Program-made: the position numbers and the translations under genes
In this document: one piece after another, positions 18,783 to 26,597 of the stretch
Layout: every line of letters begins with the position of its first letter
Numbering within the stretch: the first letter of the stretch is position 1
DNA from: Salegentibacter sp. R32
GTDB taxonomy: Bacteria; Bacteroidota; Bacteroidia; Flavobacteriales; Flavobacteriaceae
DNA length: 64,000 nucleotides
Direction: 5' to 3'
Assembly: GCF_008692195.1 (NCBI RefSeq)
Contig: NZ_RXOM01000032.1
Location: forward strand, 124,001-188,000
Notes under the pieces: model-generated
Database searches by the model: none
What the model was told of the DNA's origin: nothing
The model's input: only the letters and a program-made list of their open reading frames with translations

Positions 18783-19919
18783 ATGAAATTAGATAAAAAT
18801 GAGATTTTAAAAGCCTTGGAAACCATTAGCGTATCCGGTGAAGGGCAAAATATGATAGAGGCAGACGTGGTAAAAAACGTCAATATTTTTGGAGATGAAG
18901 TTGAAGTGGATTTAGTGTTGAAAACCCCTGCGATGCACATTAAAAAACGTGCAGAAGTCGATGTAATGAAAGCTATTCACGAACATGTTTACGAAAAAGC
19001 GAAAGTGAAAGTAAACATTCGGGTAGATGCTCCCACAAAAAATAAAGCTCCAGAGATTAAAGGAAAACCCATCCCTGGGATTAAAAATATTGTAGCGGTA
19101 GCTTCCGGTAAAGGTGGCGTTGGTAAATCTACGGTTACGGCAAACTTAGCCGTAAGCCTTTCTAAAATGGGCTTTAAAGTAGGCTTGTTAGATGCCGATA
19201 TTTATGGGCCTTCAGCAACCATTATGTTTGATGTGGAAAGTGAAAGACCACTTTCGGTAACTGTTGACGGAAAATCGAAAATGAAACCGGTAGAGAATTA
19301 CGGAGTTAAAATCCTTTCTATTGGCTTTTTTACGAAACCCAACCAAGCCGTAATTTGGAGAGGACCGATGGCGGCAAAAGCCTTAAATCAAATGATTTTT
19401 GATGCCGATTGGGGAGAGCTGGATTTTCTTTTGGTAGACCTTCCGCCGGGAACAGGTGATATACATCTTTCCATTATGCAATCAATGCCCATTACGGGTT
19501 CGGTAATAGTGAGTACACCGCAAAACGTAGCTTTAGCCGATGCTAAAAAAGGAGTGGCGATGTTTCAACAAGAAAGTATCAATGTACCCGTATTAGGTAT
19601 TATTGAAAATATGGCGTATTTTACTCCAGCTGAATTACCGGAAAATAAATATTATATTTTCGGTGAAAAAGGAGCTAAAAATTTAGCCGATGATTTAGAA
19701 ATTCCATTTTTAGGTGAAATACCATTAGTACAAAGCGTTCGTGAAGCTGGGGACATAGGAAGACCGGCAGCTTTACAAGAAAATACGCCAATTGCTAATG
19801 CTTTAGAAGATATTACCAGAAATGTAGTAGAAGAAACGGTAAAAAGAAACGAAAACATACCGCCTACAGAAGCTATTAAAATTACGACAATGGCCGGTTG
19901 TAGTGCCGTAAAAAAATAG
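18783..19919 (+). CDS. apbC: Mrp/NBP35-family iron-sulfur carrier ATPase
   Basis: The 378-aa protein has an N-terminal DUF59/MIP18 domain (about 1-90) and a P-loop ATPase with the deviant Walker A VASGKGGVGKSTV near residue 108, GLLDADIYGPS, and LLVDLPPGTGD. The family moves Fe-S clusters to apoproteins. The CPxC cluster ligands found near residue 270 in E. coli ApbC are absent: the sequence there reads ENMAYFTPAELPENKYYIFG. The only late cysteine is in AGCSAVKK at the C-terminus. It is followed after 4 bases by the Nfu gene, so the two may act together. Confidence 0.88.
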   Translation: MKLDKNEILKALETISVSGEGQNMIEADVVKNVNIFGDEVEVDLVLKTPAMHIKKRAEVDVMKAIHEHVYEKAKVKVNIRVDAPTKNKAPEIKGKPIPGIKNIVAVASGKGGVGKSTVTANLAVSLSKMGFKVGLLDADIYGPSATIMFDVESERPLSVTVDGKSKMKPVENYGVKILSIGFFTKPNQAVIWRGPMAAKALNQMIFDADWGELDFLLVDLPPGTGDIHLSIMQSMPITGSVIVSTPQNVALADAKKGVAMFQQESINVPVLGIIENMAYFTPAELPENKYYIFGEKGAKNLADDLEIPFLGEIPLVQSVREAGDIGRPAALQENTPIANALEDITRNVVEETVKRNENIPPTEAIKITTMAGCSAVKK

Positions 19920-19923
19920 AGAT

Positions 19924-20175
19924 ATGACGACGATTAACAAAGACTTAAAGCAAAACGTAGAGAAAGCCTTAGATGAAATTCGCCCGTTTTTAAAAAACGA
20001 CGGAGGAGACATTTCTTTAATAGAAATCGATGAACAAGCAAATGTTGTTCGTGTACGATTAGAAGGTGCTTGCGTAGGTTGCAGCGTTAACCAAATGACG
20101 CTGAAATCTGGAGTGGAAATGACCATTAAAAAATACGCTCCGCAAATAGAAAAAGTAATCAATATTGAAGCTTAA
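19924..20175 (+). CDS. NifU C-terminal domain (Nfu) iron-sulfur scaffold
   Basis: The 83-aa protein consists only of the NifU_N-less scaffold domain: IRPFLKNDGGDISLIEI, then VRLEGACVGCSVNQMTLK with the CxxC that binds a [4Fe-4S] cluster in dimers. It is the likely donor or partner of the Mrp protein encoded 4 bases upstream. Confidence 0.92.
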   Translation: MTTINKDLKQNVEKALDEIRPFLKNDGGDISLIEIDEQANVVRVRLEGACVGCSVNQMTLKSGVEMTIKKYAPQIEKVINIEA

Positions 20176-20261
20176 GAATTTTTTCTGAAAGCTGATGATT
20201 ATCATTTTTTAACTGAGTCTTAAAAGTTAATATCGCATCGTATCTTAAGAAATAAAAATTT

Positions 20262-21329
20262 ATGATTAAGACAGATATATTAATTATAGGAGCCGGGCCA
20301 ACCGGTCTCTTTACTGTTTTTGAAGCAGGATTACTTAAACTAAAATGTCATTTAATAGACGCACTACCGCAACCCGGCGGGCAATGTGCAGAATTATATC
20401 CTAAAAAGCCTATTTACGATATCCCGGGTTTTCCAGAAGTTTTAGCGGGAGACTTAGTCGATAATTTAATGGAACAGATTAAATCTTTTGAGCCTGGTTT
20501 TACGTTGGCAGAAAGAGCAGAAACCATTGAAAAATTAGAAGACGATACCTTTTTAGTAACGACCAATAAAGGGACACAACATAATGCACCTATCGTAGCC
20601 ATTGCTGGCGGATTGGGAAGTTTTGAACCTAGAAAACCGCCTATCCCCAATGTTGAGAAATTTGAAGACAAAGGAGTGGCTTACATGGTGAAAGACCCAG
20701 AAGTGTATCGAAATAAAAAAGTTGTAATTGCCGGTGGTGGAGATTCTGCGTTAGACTGGAGTATTTTCTTAGCAGATATTGCTGAAGAAGTAACGCTAGT
20801 TCACCGTAGAAATGAATTCCGTGGCGCTTTAGATTCCGTAGATAAAGTAAAAGAATTAAAAGACCTTGGTAAAATTAATTTAATTACTCCTGCTGAAGTA
20901 GACGGTTTGCAAGCCGATGAAAACGGACATCTTTCTTCCGTTATTATAAAGAAGAAAAGCGAAGCTACCGAAGAAATTCAGTTAGAGGTAGATCATTTTA
21001 TTCCGTTGTTTGGGTTATCTCCAAAATTAGGACCCATTGGTGATTGGGGCTTAGAGATCGAAAAGAATGCGATTAAAGTAGATAACACCTTAGATTACCA
21101 AACCAACATTCCGGGTATTTACGCGATTGGCGATGTAAATACTTATCCTGGGAAGTTAAAGTTGATTCTTTGTGGTTTTCATGAAGCGACTTTAATGTGT
21201 CAAAGTGCTTACAAGAAAATTCATCCCGATAAAAAATATGTGATGAAATATACAACCGTAGGCGGTGTTACTGGTTTCGACGGAACTAAAAAAGAAGCAC
21301 CAAAAGCGGTTGTAAAAGCGATTGATTAA
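20262..21329 (+). CDS. Ferredoxin-NADP reductase, thioredoxin-reductase-like type
   Basis: The 355-aa flavoprotein has the FAD site ILIIGAGPTGLF, the family motif PGGQCAELYP, the NADP-site region VVIAGGGDSALDW near residue 160, and YAIGDVNTYPGK near residue 288. It lacks the redox CxxC of true thioredoxin reductases, as in YumC-type ferredoxin-NADP reductases. A [2Fe-2S] ferredoxin gene lies 570 bases downstream and is the obvious partner. A toxin-antitoxin pair is placed between them. Confidence 0.88.
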   Translation: MIKTDILIIGAGPTGLFTVFEAGLLKLKCHLIDALPQPGGQCAELYPKKPIYDIPGFPEVLAGDLVDNLMEQIKSFEPGFTLAERAETIEKLEDDTFLVTTNKGTQHNAPIVAIAGGLGSFEPRKPPIPNVEKFEDKGVAYMVKDPEVYRNKKVVIAGGGDSALDWSIFLADIAEEVTLVHRRNEFRGALDSVDKVKELKDLGKINLITPAEVDGLQADENGHLSSVIIKKKSEATEEIQLEVDHFIPLFGLSPKLGPIGDWGLEIEKNAIKVDNTLDYQTNIPGIYAIGDVNTYPGKLKLILCGFHEATLMCQSAYKKIHPDKKYVMKYTTVGGVTGFDGTKKEAPKAVVKAID

Positions 21330-21373
21330 AAAGTATCAGTTGTTTTTCAGTAAATTTGAAGAAAAGTTTATCT

Positions 21374-21619
21374 ATGGAAACTGTCAAACTTGAAATAAGT
21401 AAAAAGATTTACAATAAAGTAATTTGGTTGCTCAAACAATTTAAACCAGAAGAACTTCGAATTGTTAATGAGGAAGAAACCAATTTTGAAATTCAAAAAT
21501 CATATCTTCAAGAACAACTGAAATCTATAGATAATCAAACAGCTAAGTTTATTTCTACCGCAGAGCTTGGTGATTTTTTAGATAAAACTATTGAAAGGTA
21601 TGGAAATAGTAATACTTGA
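21374..21619 (+). CDS. Putative antitoxin of a RelE/ParE-type pair
   Basis: I place the start at ATG 21374 (METVKLEISKKIYN) rather than the in-frame TTG 18 bases upstream; this gives 81 aa. The protein is small, hydrophilic and charged, with no recognised DNA-binding motif. The call rests on its position and on the 20-base overlap with the toxin gene. The pair is inserted between the ferredoxin reductase and ferredoxin genes, which suggests acquisition. Confidence 0.65.
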   Translation: METVKLEISKKIYNKVIWLLKQFKPEELRIVNEEETNFEIQKSYLQEQLKSIDNQTAKFISTAELGDFLDKTIERYGNSNT

Positions 21620-21881
21620 AGAATTTGCTATCAAGCTCAGTCAACAAGTTGCTTATATTTCTATAGATAAGCCTAAAGCTGCCAAAAAATTTAAAGAAGA
21701 TATATTACAGTTAATAGAAAATATTTCCAATATGCCTATGCTTCATCGTCAATCAATTTATTTTGATGATGAAAATATAAGAGAGGCAATATTCAAGGGA
21801 TATAAAATTGTTTATCGTATCAATAATTCAGCCAATAGAGTTGAAGTTTTTGGTTTTATCAATCAACAGAAAGGACTGTAA
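21600..21881 (+). CDS. RelE/ParE-family toxin
   Basis: The chosen ATG at 21600 gives MEIVILEEFAIKL and a product of 93 aa. The fold signature is present: an early helix pair (AYISIDKPKAAKKFKEDI), then FKGYKIVYRI and VEVFGFINQQKGL at the end, as in ParE/RelE toxins that either cleave mRNA on the ribosome or poison gyrase. I cannot tell which from the sequence. The start overlaps the antitoxin stop, the normal arrangement for such modules. Confidence 0.8.
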   Translation: MEIVILEEFAIKLSQQVAYISIDKPKAAKKFKEDILQLIENISNMPMLHRQSIYFDDENIREAIFKGYKIVYRINNSANRVEVFGFINQQKGL

Positions 21882-21900
21882 TTTCTTATTAATTTGAACA

Positions 21901-22233
21901 ATGGAACAAGACGTAAAAATTACCATTATAGATCGTGAAGGTGAATCGCATGAAATCGATGCGCCAACCGATATGAATATGAATTTAATGGAAGTAGTTC
22001 GTTCCTACGAATTAGCTCCTGAAGGAACCATCGGAATTTGTGGCGGAATGGCTATGTGTGCTTCTTGCCAGTGTTATGTGTTAAGCGATACCGAATTGCC
22101 GGAAATGCAAGATGAAGAAGAAGCTATGCTTGCAGAGGCTTTTCACGTAGAAGATAATAGCCGTTTAGGTTGCCAAATTCCTATTACAGAAGAATTAGCA
22201 GGACTTAAAGTGCAATTAGCGCCGGAAGAATAA
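21901..22233 (+). CDS. [2Fe-2S] ferredoxin, adrenodoxin type
   Basis: The 110-aa protein has the cluster ligands in ICGGMAMCASCQCYV near residue 46 and the final Cys in RLGCQIPI near residue 97, which is the C-x5-C-x2-C...C pattern of adrenodoxin/Isc-type ferredoxins. It probably accepts electrons from the reductase encoded at 20262. It is terminated by a strong hairpin at 22257. Confidence 0.9.
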   Translation: MEQDVKITIIDREGESHEIDAPTDMNMNLMEVVRSYELAPEGTIGICGGMAMCASCQCYVLSDTELPEMQDEEEAMLAEAFHVEDNSRLGCQIPITEELAGLKVQLAPEE

Positions 22234-22256
22234 GAGTCCTGATTCACTTATAATTT

Positions 22257-22289
22257 AAAAAGCCTTATCAAATTTTGATAAGGCTTTTT
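22257..22289. terminator. Bidirectional terminator between ferredoxin and barrel-protein genes
   Basis: AAAAAGCCTTATCAAA pairs with its complement TTTGATAAGGCTTTTT over nearly the whole length, giving T runs on both strands between two convergent genes. Confidence 0.9.
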
Positions 22290-22310
22290 CTGAATAGAAA
22301 ATAATTCAAC

Positions 22311-23354
22311 TTAAAAAGAATATTGCGTTCCCAATGTAACTGAATATTGTTGCTTTAACTGTATTCCGTTGGGTTCTTGGTATGCAGGTAATTTCACTTC
22401 CGCAGCAAAGCGTAATCCTTTTAATGCATTTTTATTAAAATAATAATTAGCTCCAAGAGCATAATTCAATTGCATTCCGCCAATATTACTTGTGTTGGCT
22501 GTGGTTACCATCATCGGGTTTAAAGCAGGATTGTAACCTTCAATTTGTTCAACATAATTAGCTTCTGCTCTGGCCGAAAAACTAAAATTTTGAGTAGCAT
22601 CATACGCTAACCAAGAAGTTGCTAAATATTGATTGCCTAAACGGTAATTGTTATCGTTTTCATTCAAGAAAAACTTCACGTTTGCTTGTGCTCCTCCGCT
22701 AAGTTTTTCAGTTTGCCATAAATAGGTCATTCCTAATTTAGTTGAAAAAGAACCTGAACCAATTTGCATCGGGTAAGGTAAGATCACTTCCTCTCCATTC
22801 GACATCGCAGTTTCATCTTTCTCATCGATAGAACCAGTTGGGATGCCTATGCCAAACTTTGCATGTAAAGCTTGCTTGTTTTTATTCATTAATTGTACCA
22901 AAGCACTTACGCTTACATCACCAAAACCGGAAGAGGCCGTTGAAAAATCGGTATCCATCGTCATGCCCATATCATTGGTCATTCGCATGGTTAAATCCAT
23001 GTCATTGGTTATGTAGTTAGCCATTGCCATAAAGGTTAAACGGTCCGACGGCGCATACATCGCTCCTAGCATATGCATTCCCATTGTCATTTCTTGAGGA
23101 GAAGTCATGTAATTTTGGTAAATAAAATCGTCATTGACGTCGTTCTCATTATAGCGAAGATCTTTCATAAACATCGTCATGTAGCGGTAAGAAACCATAA
23201 ATTCACCTTTGTGGTGTGTGTGATCTCCCATCACGCCGATTGGCGCGTGACTACTTGCTCGGTGAGCATTCCATAAATTTTCTTCTTCGTTGTTCTCTTG
23301 TGCGTTTAGGTGAAAGCAAAACAATGCCATTGCTACCCATAAAATATTTTTCAT
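22311..23354 (-). CDS. Met-rich outer-membrane beta-barrel protein
   Basis: The 347-aa protein has a signal peptide (1-18, HLNAQ) and ends in the aromatic TLGTQYSF typical of outer-membrane barrels. The N-terminal third is unusually rich in Met and His: SYRYMTMFMKDL, TMGMHMLGAMYAP, then MTNDMGMTMDTDF. It resembles the 'transporter' barrels distantly related to the phenol-degradation meta-pathway family. The Met/His clusters are those expected of a copper- or silver-contacting surface, but this is an inference. The next genes on the same strand include a CNGKC protein, which may be functionally related. Confidence 0.7.
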   Translation of the reverse strand: MKNILWVAMALFCFHLNAQENNEEENLWNAHRASSHAPIGVMGDHTHHKGEFMVSYRYMTMFMKDLRYNENDVNDDFIYQNYMTSPQEMTMGMHMLGAMYAPSDRLTFMAMANYITNDMDLTMRMTNDMGMTMDTDFSTASSGFGDVSVSALVQLMNKNKQALHAKFGIGIPTGSIDEKDETAMSNGEEVILPYPMQIGSGSFSTKLGMTYLWQTEKLSGGAQANVKFFLNENDNNYRLGNQYLATSWLAYDATQNFSFSARAEANYVEQIEGYNPALNPMMVTTANTSNIGGMQLNYALGANYYFNKNALKGLRFAAEVKLPAYQEPNGIQLKQQYSVTLGTQYSF

Positions 23355-23510
23355 GAAATGATTTTTAAAGATTGTAAATTCGATTTCTCCTTTTGTTATT
23401 ATTGATTTAGGAGAGCTCGATTTATTTTGAAATGTGAGTTGTGTTGCTGAAGTTTTTCAGCATTTATAAATATAATTCTGCATTTGTTACTTTAAAATAA
23501 TTGAGTTTTT

Positions 23511-23600
23511 CGTCATTCCTTGCTTGACACGGAATCTCATCCTAAACTTGAAATAATATTTTCAGGATGAGACCCTGAATCGAATTCAGGGTGATGCGTT
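23511..23600. repeat. Second copy of the dispersed hairpin repeat
   Basis: The first ~30 bases match 3615-3646 with two or three changes, again with a TTCC...GGAA hairpin (TTGCTTGACACGGAAT). A second near-perfect palindrome follows, CCCTGAAT-CGA-ATTCAGGG. It lies in the 290-base gap between the small CNGKC gene and the barrel-protein gene. Confidence 0.6.
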
Positions 23601-23644
23601 CTTTGGTGACAGAGCACAAACAAATATTTAAAGTAAAAGAAAAA

Positions 23645-24016
23645 TCAAACCTGTGGCGGCTGAAAAGGAATATTCTCTTCTAAATACGAATAATTATTGA
23701 GGTAAAAATAAGTCGGTTTTAGGGTGAAGTTAAATTGTTGAGGTTGAATAATTTCAGCAATTTCTATAAAACCAATTGGGTAATTTTCTAGTTGAATGCT
23801 TTGCGCTTTTTTAGGTGAATTTTCGCCGCTTTGTTTTTGCAGTTGCTTCATTAAATAGCACTTTCCGTTACAATTTAGACGGGGTTTGTCTTTATTCACA
23901 CAAAGAACTTCAACGATATAATTGTAGTTAAAGCAATATTCGAGAATAGGCTCCACCGGTTTCAGCATTGCCACCAAATAAAGCGTTGTAAATACTATGG
24001 AAAGAAATTTAGGCAA
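23645..24016 (-). CDS. Small membrane-anchored CNGKC protein of unknown function
   Basis: The 123-aa protein has an N-terminal hydrophobic segment (3-20), then a cysteine-containing part, EYCFNYNYIVEVLCVNKDKP, and the short motif LNCNGKCYLMKQL near residue 53. It ends in IPFQPPQV, a tail I recognise from similar small Flavobacteriia proteins located next to metal-related genes. The CxxxC-type motif could bind a metal or be redox active. It overlaps the DUF3050 gene by 8 bases, so they are co-transcribed. Confidence 0.6.
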   Translation of the reverse strand: MPKFLSIVFTTLYLVAMLKPVEPILEYCFNYNYIVEVLCVNKDKPRLNCNGKCYLMKQLQKQSGENSPKKAQSIQLENYPIGFIEIAEIIQPQQFNFTLKPTYFYLNNYSYLEENIPFQPPQV

Positions 24017-24791
24017 GTGTTTTCTGTTGAATTATTTCTTCTTCAATTCCGTTCCACAAGATAATTCGGTTTTCCAAAGCTTTGATTGAAGCTTCTTCCA
24101 CTTCTTGCCATTTTTGCTCGTCGTTCTCACAAAGTTCTTCGATCATTTTTAAAGCCATCGGGCCGTGTTCATCTTCATCTAATTCAATATGTCGATCAAA
24201 ATAATACTTAAATAACCTTAGATCTTCTTCCGGAAATTGTTGCTGAATTTTCGTGATGATCGAATTAAACATCGCCGGGATCAAATCTTCTCGTCCAAAC
24301 GTAAAAGCGGCAGCAATAGCGTGTGGCTGATTGGCGTAAATAGTTTCAAACGTAAACTTCAAAAACTTTTTTACGCTAATGGGTAATTCTGAAGCCGCGA
24401 TAATTAAATAAATATCGGTGCCGTGCTTAATTTGCTCCATAAATTTATAAATCGCTTCAGTGCTGGCGCCACCTTTTTCCATCGCATCTAAATACATTTC
24501 GTAATGACTTTGGCGATTACCGTCGAGGTTGATATCGGTCTCTTCAGCTAAAACAATTTCATTAATTAAATAGCGAACTTCAGGATTTCCTACAGGATAC
24601 CAAGGGAATTTGGTGTTGGTTAATTTAGACTGAAGCGCTTTGAGCAAAGACATAAAATCCCACACGGCAAAAACGTGATGCTCCATAAAAATCTGAAGAT
24701 CTTTAGGTGTCTGAATTTTTTCATATAAAGAATGATTCAGTAATTGTTCACGTAGCTCTTGCGTAGCTTGCTCAATGCGGGTAGTGCTCAT
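24009..24791 (-). CDS. DUF3050 protein, haem-oxygenase-like fold
   Basis: The 260-aa, mostly helical protein contains EHHVFAVWDFMSLLKAL near residue 32, LAEETD near 77, and YYFDRHIELDEDEHGPMAL near 196. These supply Glu, His and Asp residues of the kind used as di-iron ligands in haem-oxygenase-like oxidases. It matches the DUF3050 family in length and motifs. The substrate is unknown. The stop overlaps the downstream CNGKC gene by 8 bases. Confidence 0.82.
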   Translation of the reverse strand: MSTTRIEQATQELREQLLNHSLYEKIQTPKDLQIFMEHHVFAVWDFMSLLKALQSKLTNTKFPWYPVGNPEVRYLINEIVLAEETDINLDGNRQSHYEMYLDAMEKGGASTEAIYKFMEQIKHGTDIYLIIAASELPISVKKFLKFTFETIYANQPHAIAAAFTFGREDLIPAMFNSIITKIQQQFPEEDLRLFKYYFDRHIELDEDEHGPMALKMIEELCENDEQKWQEVEEASIKALENRIILWNGIEEEIIQQKTLA

Positions 24792-24902
24792 ACTTTAAAT
24801 TTTATGCGAAAATAAGGCGCGATTCTTGTTTATTAAAATACAAAGGGAAGTTTAACGCCTGTTTAATCACTAAAAAGCAGATTTTTTTGAATCTTGAATT
24901 TT

Positions 24903-25070
24903 ATGCAGCTGAATATTTTAATTTTCTATTCGAACCATTCCAAAGATTTTTTACGTGTGGATGGTGTGGTGCCTAAAAAAGAAGTAAAGCTGAAGAAGAA
25001 ATGTTGTGAGAAATATTTAAAAAAGGGCAAACGTTGTAAACGCTGCCCTTGCTTTGATCTGCTTTCTTAA
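24903..25070 (+). CDS. Small conserved Cys/Lys-rich protein (55 aa)
   Basis: An ATG at 24903 opens 55 codons. The second half has the dense pattern KKKCCEKYLKKGKRCKRCPC, with five of six cysteines in CC and CxxCxC groupings, ending FDLLS. I recognise this CCEKY...CKxCP signature from short uncharacterised Bacteroidota proteins. Codon use is ordinary. It is too short for common gene finders. A zinc- or Fe-S-binding role is possible, but nothing proves it. It lies alone between the divergent DUF3050 gene and the convergent acyl-CoA dehydrogenase gene. Confidence 0.7.
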   Translation: MQLNILIFYSNHSKDFLRVDGVVPKKEVKLKKKCCEKYLKKGKRCKRCPCFDLLS

Positions 25071-25082
25071 TAAGTATTGATT

Positions 25083-25136
25083 GTCACACTGAATCTATCG
25101 AAGTGTGATTTTTTCACCATCCTGAATCAAATTCAG
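25083..25136. repeat. Hairpin repeat remnant between convergent genes
   Basis: CACACT...AGTGTG and CTGAAT...ATTCAG form two short hairpins related in style to the elements at 3615 and 23511. It lies just beyond the stop of the acyl-CoA dehydrogenase gene. Confidence 0.4.
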
Positions 25137-25148
25137 CTTAATGATTTT

Positions 25149-26324
25149 CTATTTAAAAGCTGATATTCCTGTAATATCAAGTCCGGTAATTAAAAGATGA
25201 ATATCGTGCGTTCCTTCATACGTAATTACACTTTCTAAATTCATCATATGGCGCATAATGCTGTATTCGCCGGTAATTCCCATTCCGCCTAAAATTTGTC
25301 GTGCTTCACGAGCAATTTTAATCGCCATATCTACATTGTTACGTTTCGCCATCGAAATTTGTGCAGAAGTTGCTTTGCCTTCATTTTTAAGTTGACCTAA
25401 ACGTAGCGCCATTAATTGTGCTTTGGTAATTTCAGTAATCATCTCTGCTAATTTTTTCTGCTGAAGTTGGTAACCGGCAATTGGTTTATCAAACTGAATA
25501 CGTTCTTTCGCATAGCGTAAAGCCGTATCGTAACAATCCATCGCTGCGCCAATCGCTCCCCAAGCAATCCCAAAACGTGCAGAATCTAAACAACCTAGCG
25601 GAGCTCCCAATCCATTTTTGTTGGGTAATAAATTTTCTTTTGGGACTTTAACGTCATTAAAAATTAACTCACCGGTAGCCGATGCACGAAGTGACCATTT
25701 ATTATGTGTTTCAGGAGTGGTAAAACCTTCCATGCCGCGTTCTACGATAAGACCGTGAATTCTGCCTTCTTCATTTTTTGCCCAAACCACAGCGATGTCA
25801 CAAAATGGCGCGTTCGAGATCCACATTTTAGCACCGTTTAATAAGTAATGATCGCCTTTATCTTTAAAGTTAGTGATCATTCCGCCGGGATTAGATCCGT
25901 GGTCGGGTTCAGTTAAACCAAAACTTCCCATAAACTCGCCGGTCGCTAGTTTAGGAAGGTATTTTTTGCGTTGTTCTTCGCTACCGTATTTCCAGATAGG
26001 ATACATCACCAACGAAGATTGGACTGAAGCTGTCGAGCGAACACCACTATCACCACGTTCAATTTCTTGCATAATTAATCCGTAAGAAATTTGATCTAAA
26101 CCGGCACCGTCATATTCTTCCGGAATATAAGGGCCAAAAGCGCCAATTTCAGCTAAACCATTCACGATCGATTTTGGGAATTCTGCTTTTTGTGCAGCAT
26201 CTTCAATAATTGGAGAAACTTCACGTTTTACCCAATCGCGAGCAGCATCACGAACCATTTTATGTTCATCGGTTAATAAGTCGTCTATATGGTAATAATC
26301 TGGAGCCTGAAATAAATCTGCCAT
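25149..26324 (-). CDS. Acyl-CoA dehydrogenase, glutaryl-CoA dehydrogenase type
   Basis: The 391-aa flavoenzyme has the family motifs FGLTEPDHGSNP near residue 135 and ILGGMGITGEYSIMRHMMNLESV near 345, and the catalytic Glu in VITYEGTHDIHLLI near 370. This position and the following DITG match glutaryl-CoA dehydrogenases, which oxidise and decarboxylate glutaryl-CoA to crotonyl-CoA. The PDH rather than the short-chain pattern supports this branch. It is monocistronic, and I see no lysine-degradation genes nearby. Confidence 0.85.
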   Translation of the reverse strand: MADLFQAPDYYHIDDLLTDEHKMVRDAARDWVKREVSPIIEDAAQKAEFPKSIVNGLAEIGAFGPYIPEEYDGAGLDQISYGLIMQEIERGDSGVRSTASVQSSLVMYPIWKYGSEEQRKKYLPKLATGEFMGSFGLTEPDHGSNPGGMITNFKDKGDHYLLNGAKMWISNAPFCDIAVVWAKNEEGRIHGLIVERGMEGFTTPETHNKWSLRASATGELIFNDVKVPKENLLPNKNGLGAPLGCLDSARFGIAWGAIGAAMDCYDTALRYAKERIQFDKPIAGYQLQQKKLAEMITEITKAQLMALRLGQLKNEGKATSAQISMAKRNNVDMAIKIAREARQILGGMGITGEYSIMRHMMNLESVITYEGTHDIHLLITGLDITGISAFK

Positions 26325-26498
26325 AAGTTATTTTTGAAATTCTTAAAAATTTATGGGTAAATTTAAGGAAAGCTTAAAAAGAGAGCAATTTTATGGCTTA
26401 CATTTTTAAATAAAAATCTTTTACCAAATTTTTATACTCTTTCGTATAAATATATCATTCAATTTTGATAATTAATTATAAAATTTGAGTTAGTGTTT

Positions 26499-26532
26499 TT
26501 GTTAAAAAAATAAATTTAATCGATAAATTTTG
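26499..26532 (+). promoter_or_regulatory. Candidate promoter of the Cys-rich peptide cluster
   Basis: TTG at 26499-26501 is followed after 22 bases by TAAATTTTG at 26524-26532, close to the TAnnTTTG consensus with one extra T. It lies 66 bases before the first gene, in a very AT-rich 270-base gap that has no other feature I can identify. Confidence 0.4.
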
Positions 26533-26597
26533 TGTTTAATCATAAATTAGTCTAAATTTAATATTCCAATACGATACTTACTGTTAAATTACTAGAC

